Below are positions 60,645-64,000 of a stretch of DNA of 64,000 nt, in pieces; positions within the stretch are counted from its first letter, which is position 1, and each line of letters opens with the position of its first letter. Source of the DNA: Sphingosinicella sp942492965. GTDB lineage: Bacteria; Pseudomonadota; Alphaproteobacteria; Sphingomonadales; Sphingomonadaceae. The stretch is from positions 806,001-870,000 of the forward strand of contig OW818656.1 of assembly GCA_942492965.1 (NCBI GenBank). Reading direction: 5' to 3'. Both the position numbers and the translations under genes were made by a program. The notes beneath the pieces are model-generated. The model was not told the origin of the DNA and did not search any database. It saw nothing but the letters and a program-made list of their open reading frames with translations.

Positions 60645-62111
60645 ATGAACATGGGGAAGAAGTCCATCCGCTATTCTGCGTTGATGCTATCGTCGGTCGT
60701 TGCGTCGTACATGGCGACAGCGTCATTCGCCTCTGACACGGATATGACGGCTAAGCCCATTCCTGTTACCGATAAGGCGAGACTGCAGGCAAAAACGATC
60801 TGCTCATGTGTGTTTGTCCAAGGCCGACCCGTCGGAAACTGCGCCGACGGCAAAGAAAACATCTATCAGTATCTGTTCAAAGACGCCCAGCGCTTGCCTT
60901 CGAGCCCGGATCAGTCGCTCGACATTTCAGTCCAGAGGGACCGGTCGATCGTTCAAATCAAGGACAAGGGCACGACGATTGCACAGTCGGCATTTCTGCC
61001 TGATGGCGGCGGCTGCGTTACGGTTCCGCCCGGCGCACCCGTGCCCGCTGTGTCGGCAAGGCCCGAGCCCCCCCATGCCGATCCACTGCCGCGCGGGTCG
61101 TTGCCGGCTGGCGTCGACGCTGCATCGCTGGAAAAGAAACTGGACAATGTCTTCACGCCCGAAGGCCCAATTCGGGGCTATTCGCGCGCAATCATGATCG
61201 TTCACGACGGCAAAGTTGTTGTAGAACGGTATGCACCGGGCTTCGGACCGCAGAACCTGTACTACTCCGGGTCCATCTCCAAGATACTTAACAATCTATT
61301 TGCAGGCCTGCTCGTTGCCGACGGAAAACTGAACGTTAAAGAGAAGATGACGCCTCCTGAGTGGGCCAGCATCTCGGACGATCGGAAAAAGATCACTTTT
61401 GACGATATGCTGTTCTTCAACAGCGGCCTCGCGTGGGATGAAGAGTTCTTCACGGCAGGCGCTCCGGGCTATAATGTGTATTTTGCCGGACCAGAAAGCT
61501 CGGACATCGCCAAGTATGTCGCCCAGCAGAAACTGGAAGCGAAGCCCGGCACGCATCACGAGTATAGTACGGGTGCCTCCACGCTTCTCGCCCGCGAATT
61601 GCAGGCCCGGCTCGGGGCTGATCGCCGTGCGGATCGGGCCGCAACACTGGCGTATCTGCGGACGAAGCTGTTCGAGCCGATCGGCGCAAACCACATCGTG
61701 CCCGAATTCGACGCTGCCGGTTCACTTATGGCTGGCAATGGAAATTATGGTGTGATTGAAGACTGGGCGAGGCTTGGCGAACTGTACCGGAATGACGGGA
61801 AATGGGGAACGAAGCTCATCCTTCCGGAGGGCTGGGTTCGATACTCGACGGAGCTTCGTCCAGTAACCGACCCCGCTTATCCTTACGGCGCCCATCTCAT
61901 GCTGAAGCATGTCGCGCCCGGGTGCTTTGGCCACACAGGCGTGGGGGGCTCCAAGATGATCATTTGTCCTGATCGCAAGCTGACGATGATGTGGCTGAGC
62001 AGCGACTTTGATCTTCTCGGCTACGACGACTATGCGAAGCTTTCCAAGGTGTATGATGATTTCACGGCGTTGCAGAAGGGCGTCGTGGAGAGCTTTCCCC
62101 GCAGCAACTAG
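60645..62111 (+). CDS. Serine hydrolase of the beta-lactamase fold
   Basis: A 488-residue beta-lactamase-related hydrolase with an N-terminal signal (VVASYMATASFAS), an about 120-residue N-terminal domain with several cysteines, and then the catalytic domain. Motifs are S210-IS-K213 (YYSGSISKIL), Y307-ST (HEYSTGAST; the third residue of the usual YxN is Thr) and GHTGVGGS. It follows the PQQ dehydrogenase by 23 bp and an AAAGGAA site, so the two are likely co-transcribed. The role could be an esterase releasing an alcohol for the dehydrogenase; that is inference. Confidence 0.85.
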   Translation: MNMGKKSIRYSALMLSSVVASYMATASFASDTDMTAKPIPVTDKARLQAKTICSCVFVQGRPVGNCADGKENIYQYLFKDAQRLPSSPDQSLDISVQRDRSIVQIKDKGTTIAQSAFLPDGGGCVTVPPGAPVPAVSARPEPPHADPLPRGSLPAGVDAASLEKKLDNVFTPEGPIRGYSRAIMIVHDGKVVVERYAPGFGPQNLYYSGSISKILNNLFAGLLVADGKLNVKEKMTPPEWASISDDRKKITFDDMLFFNSGLAWDEEFFTAGAPGYNVYFAGPESSDIAKYVAQQKLEAKPGTHHEYSTGASTLLARELQARLGADRRADRAATLAYLRTKLFEPIGANHIVPEFDAAGSLMAGNGNYGVIEDWARLGELYRNDGKWGTKLILPEGWVRYSTELRPVTDPAYPYGAHLMLKHVAPGCFGHTGVGGSKMIICPDRKLTMMWLSSDFDLLGYDDYAKLSKVYDDFTALQKGVVESFPRSN

Positions 62112-62404
62112 TGCGACGTGATGCCCGGTGGGCTGTGCCAACCTTCATCATTTTTCCAAGATGTTTTCCCGGGCAATGTGCAGCACGAGAATTTTGAAGG
62201 AACGGAGATGAACAGGTCTAAATGCACCGATTCAGGGCCTGCACCTGAATGAGCTTCCAGGCCCGCCCGTGACAAAGGATATATCCACGTCGCGGCGGGC
62301 TGTGCGGCGCACGCGTCCTAACATCTGCGAATCCAGTATCGTCCATTTAGTTTCCCAGTCCGAGAAAATCTCGGGATATCCATCGCCTTTTCCAAGGACA
62401 TTTC
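62112..62404. other. 293-bp gap without a gene
   Basis: No convincing coding frame. A weak 7-bp inverted repeat, GGGCCTG (62235-62241) with CAGGCCC (62258-62264), may end the serine hydrolase transcript. The promoter of the next gene could lie in the last 100 bp. Confidence 0.6.
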
Positions 62405-63211
62405 ATGCGTTCGAGTGACTCGCCTATCCTGGACCGGGATTACCACTACTGGATCGTTACCCTGCAGACCGATGGGATAGAAGACATCGAACGTCCTGAA
62501 TATTGTGGCGGCGTCATTGCCCAACTCCGCGAGCAGATTCCGCTTGTTGAAGTGGTCGCAGTCGACCTCTATCGCGAAGTCGGTTCCATCGATCTCCAAA
62601 CCGATAGCGGCAACGTTCGCAACTGGAGCCACTGCTTCATTGCGGAACTCGCCGACACTGCTTCAGCCGACGCGCTAATTAAGGCAGCCGATGCCCCGAT
62701 ACTGAAGGGTATGGGTTGGGGAATGGCTGAATGCCTTACAAGCGAGCTCGCGACGCGCAAGGTCGATTCTGGAACCGCCGTGCCGGCGCTTGCGGCAACA
62801 TCACGCGAGATGCCCTTGAATTTCAGCGCGGCGATAGAATATATATCCATCCCGGAATCCAGACTCGACGACTATATCGAATTCATGAGAAATGTGTTTG
62901 GACCGGTCGGGCGCTGGCTCGTCACGCACGGCCATAGCGAACGCATCATCATAACGGAGCGCACACGCAGCTTTTTTCATCACCCCTCCATGCCGCTATG
63001 GAATCAGATCCACATTCTCACGGGTGACTTTGAAGATAAGGAGAAAGGGTTTCATTACTGGACGGAAAAGGCTGCGAGCGTCGTACTGCGCTCACGCCAG
63101 AACATCGCCAGTGCCATGGAGCCTATCGTCACGTATCGGCGTAAGCCGAGAATGAGCAAGAACATACTTGCAGCCTCACTGACGTTCGATGCAGATCACG
63201 GAAAGTCATAG
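62405..63211 (+). CDS. Unknown cytoplasmic protein, possibly two ferredoxin-like (dimeric alpha/beta barrel) halves
   Basis: A 268-residue protein I cannot assign. No signal peptide or membrane helix is seen. The first half has WIVTLQTDGIEDIERPEY and HCFIAELADTASADALIKAADAPILKGMGWGMAEC, the second AIEYISIPESRLDDYIEFMRNVFGPVGRWLVTHGHSERIIITERT; both read like EthD/ABM-type beta-alpha-beta units, which often bind small metabolites, but this is weak. The lone position after a 293-bp gap and the lack of a clear ribosome-binding site leave the start uncertain. Confidence 0.6.
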   Translation: MRSSDSPILDRDYHYWIVTLQTDGIEDIERPEYCGGVIAQLREQIPLVEVVAVDLYREVGSIDLQTDSGNVRNWSHCFIAELADTASADALIKAADAPILKGMGWGMAECLTSELATRKVDSGTAVPALAATSREMPLNFSAAIEYISIPESRLDDYIEFMRNVFGPVGRWLVTHGHSERIIITERTRSFFHHPSMPLWNQIHILTGDFEDKEKGFHYWTEKAASVVLRSRQNIASAMEPIVTYRRKPRMSKNILAASLTFDADHGKS

Positions 63212-63360
63212 GCGCTTCAAAATACGCCTATTGTCGGTCTTTCGCTGGTCACCCGTGGAGCGCCGGCAGGCATCGTGCCGAAGCACGCGTGTTGTCCGGC
63301 CGGGGCGCGTGAGAACTTTCGAACTCTGTTTCTCGCTCTATCGGAATGATCCGATTCCGC

Positions 63361-64000
63361 TCATCGCGCGTGATGCGGCCCACAATCATCATTGCCATAT
63401 GATGCTGCGTCCGCCGGTGCGGGTAATGCAATGAATCGATCTTCTCCGCCGACGACAGTCCGCAAAACTCGGATGCGATCGATGCAGTCAGGGGCGATAG
63501 AAAAAATATCGTGCGACAGGATCACCATGTCGGCCAGGTAACCCGGAGCAATTCGGCCGGCCCTGTCAGACACACCACCCGCATACGCTGCACCTTCGGT
63601 ATAGGCACGGACCGCCTGTTCGACGCCAATTTTTTCCTGTGGTTGCCATCCGTCCGGATGGAGGCCGTCCAAGGTCTGCCGATTGACAGCCGCTGCGATG
63701 CCGGTCAGCGGGTCCAGTGGCGCTACCGGCCAATCCGAACCGAAGGCGATGATGGCCCCAACTTCGAGCAACGAATGAAAGGCATAAGTGCCTTTGAGTC
63801 GTTTCGGTCCTATACGTAGTTCCGCCCACCGACCGTCGTCGATGGCGTGGTAGGGCTGCATTGAAGCGACGACGCCCAACTTGGAAAAGCGCGCTATATC
63901 CGAAAAATTCAGATGCTGGGCATGTTCGATTCTGGCGGGCATCCGGGACCGTTGCAATGTCGCCAGGTGATCCAGCGTCCACCGATTGGCTTCATCGCCG
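63361..64000 (-). CDS. YtcJ-like amidohydrolase family protein (C-terminal part, runs off the window)
   Basis: The C-terminal 213 or so residues of an amidohydrolase_3 (YtcJ-like) protein; the frame is open to the window end, where GDEANRWTLDHLATL is encoded. Visible motifs are ARIEHAQHLNFSDIARFSKLGVVASMQPYHA (His ligand region), AFGSDWPVAPLDPL (catalytic aspartate) and GVEQAVRAYTEGAAYAGG, ending with GRIAPGYLADMVILSHD. YtcJ-like enzymes hydrolyse amides, often of aryl or acyl substrates. The N-terminal HxH part lies outside the window. Confidence 0.85.
   Translation of the reverse strand, partial: GDEANRWTLDHLATLQRSRMPARIEHAQHLNFSDIARFSKLGVVASMQPYHAIDDGRWAELRIGPKRLKGTYAFHSLLEVGAIIAFGSDWPVAPLDPLTGIAAAVNRQTLDGLHPDGWQPQEKIGVEQAVRAYTEGAAYAGGVSDRAGRIAPGYLADMVILSHDIFSIAPDCIDRIRVLRTVVGGEDRFIALPAPADAASYGNDDCGPHHAR

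Noticed and set aside
1..64000. CRISPR arrays, tRNA or rRNA genes, intact insertion sequences, riboswitches
   Set aside because: None could be recognised by reading; no regular spaced repeats, cloverleaf-like genes or transposase frames were seen.

Overview
The window is GC-rich, densely coded bacterial DNA and looks like part of a catabolic accessory region of an alphaproteobacterium, most likely a sphingomonad. The reasons are three large TonB-dependent receptors, PepSY membrane proteins, sphingomonad-style amidohydrolase and acylase genes, and a Ti-type relaxase gene followed by a DUF6118-like gene. I see no rRNA, tRNA, CRISPR array or intact insertion sequence.

Layout. (1) 1-3.0 kb: end of an unknown gene, a glutamine-synthetase-like ligase, an N-formylglutamate amidohydrolase family gene, and a convergent RpiR regulator. 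(2) 3.2-21.3 kb: two long divergent operons. Leftward: N-acyl-D-amino-acid deacylase-like, POT peptide transporter, two paired amidohydrolases, PvdQ-type acylase, beta-lactamase-fold hydrolase, TonB receptor. Rightward: acetoacetate-decarboxylase-like, aldehyde dehydrogenase, GNAT, ArgE-type deacylase, and a 3-hydroxyacyl-CoA dehydrogenase fused to a DUF2817 (M14-like) domain. (3) 21.3-25.9 kb: PepSY protein, then a fragment of a conjugative element with a 5'-truncated TraA relaxase. (4) 26-29.5 kb: IclR regulator and TonB receptor. (5) 29.7-47.2 kb: creatininase / SelA-like / M24 / serine hydrolase operon, DgcA-like epimerase, TonB receptor, second PvdQ-type acylase, glyoxalase-fold protein, racemase-fold protein, MFS transporter with IclR regulator, then an operon of amino-acid permease, DgcN-like protein, small membrane protein and PepSY protein. 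(6) 47.3-54.6 kb: tannase-family esterase, aromatic-acid transporter and a gentisate pathway (ring hydroxylase alpha/beta, gentisate dioxygenase, fumarylpyruvate hydrolase, maleylpyruvate isomerase). (7) 54.6-64 kb: an IclR pseudogene, second racemase-fold protein, LysR regulator, MetA-type outer-membrane protein, PQQ alcohol dehydrogenase with a haem domain, serine hydrolase, unknown protein, and the end of a YtcJ-like amidohydrolase.

Working model (inference): regions 2 and 5 take up N-acylated peptide-like compounds through TonB receptors, deacylate them in the periplasm with PvdQ-type acylases, cut or import the peptide part, and process D-amino acids. DgcA and DgcN homologues (N-acetyl-D-glutamate racemase and D-glutamate N-acetyltransferase in the described DgcN-DgcA pathway) are both present about 10 kb apart. 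An 8-bp motif, TAGATAAT, occurs in four promoter regions of region 5, including those of dgcA and of the dgcN operon, which suggests one regulon. Region 6 is a more conventional aromatic pathway.
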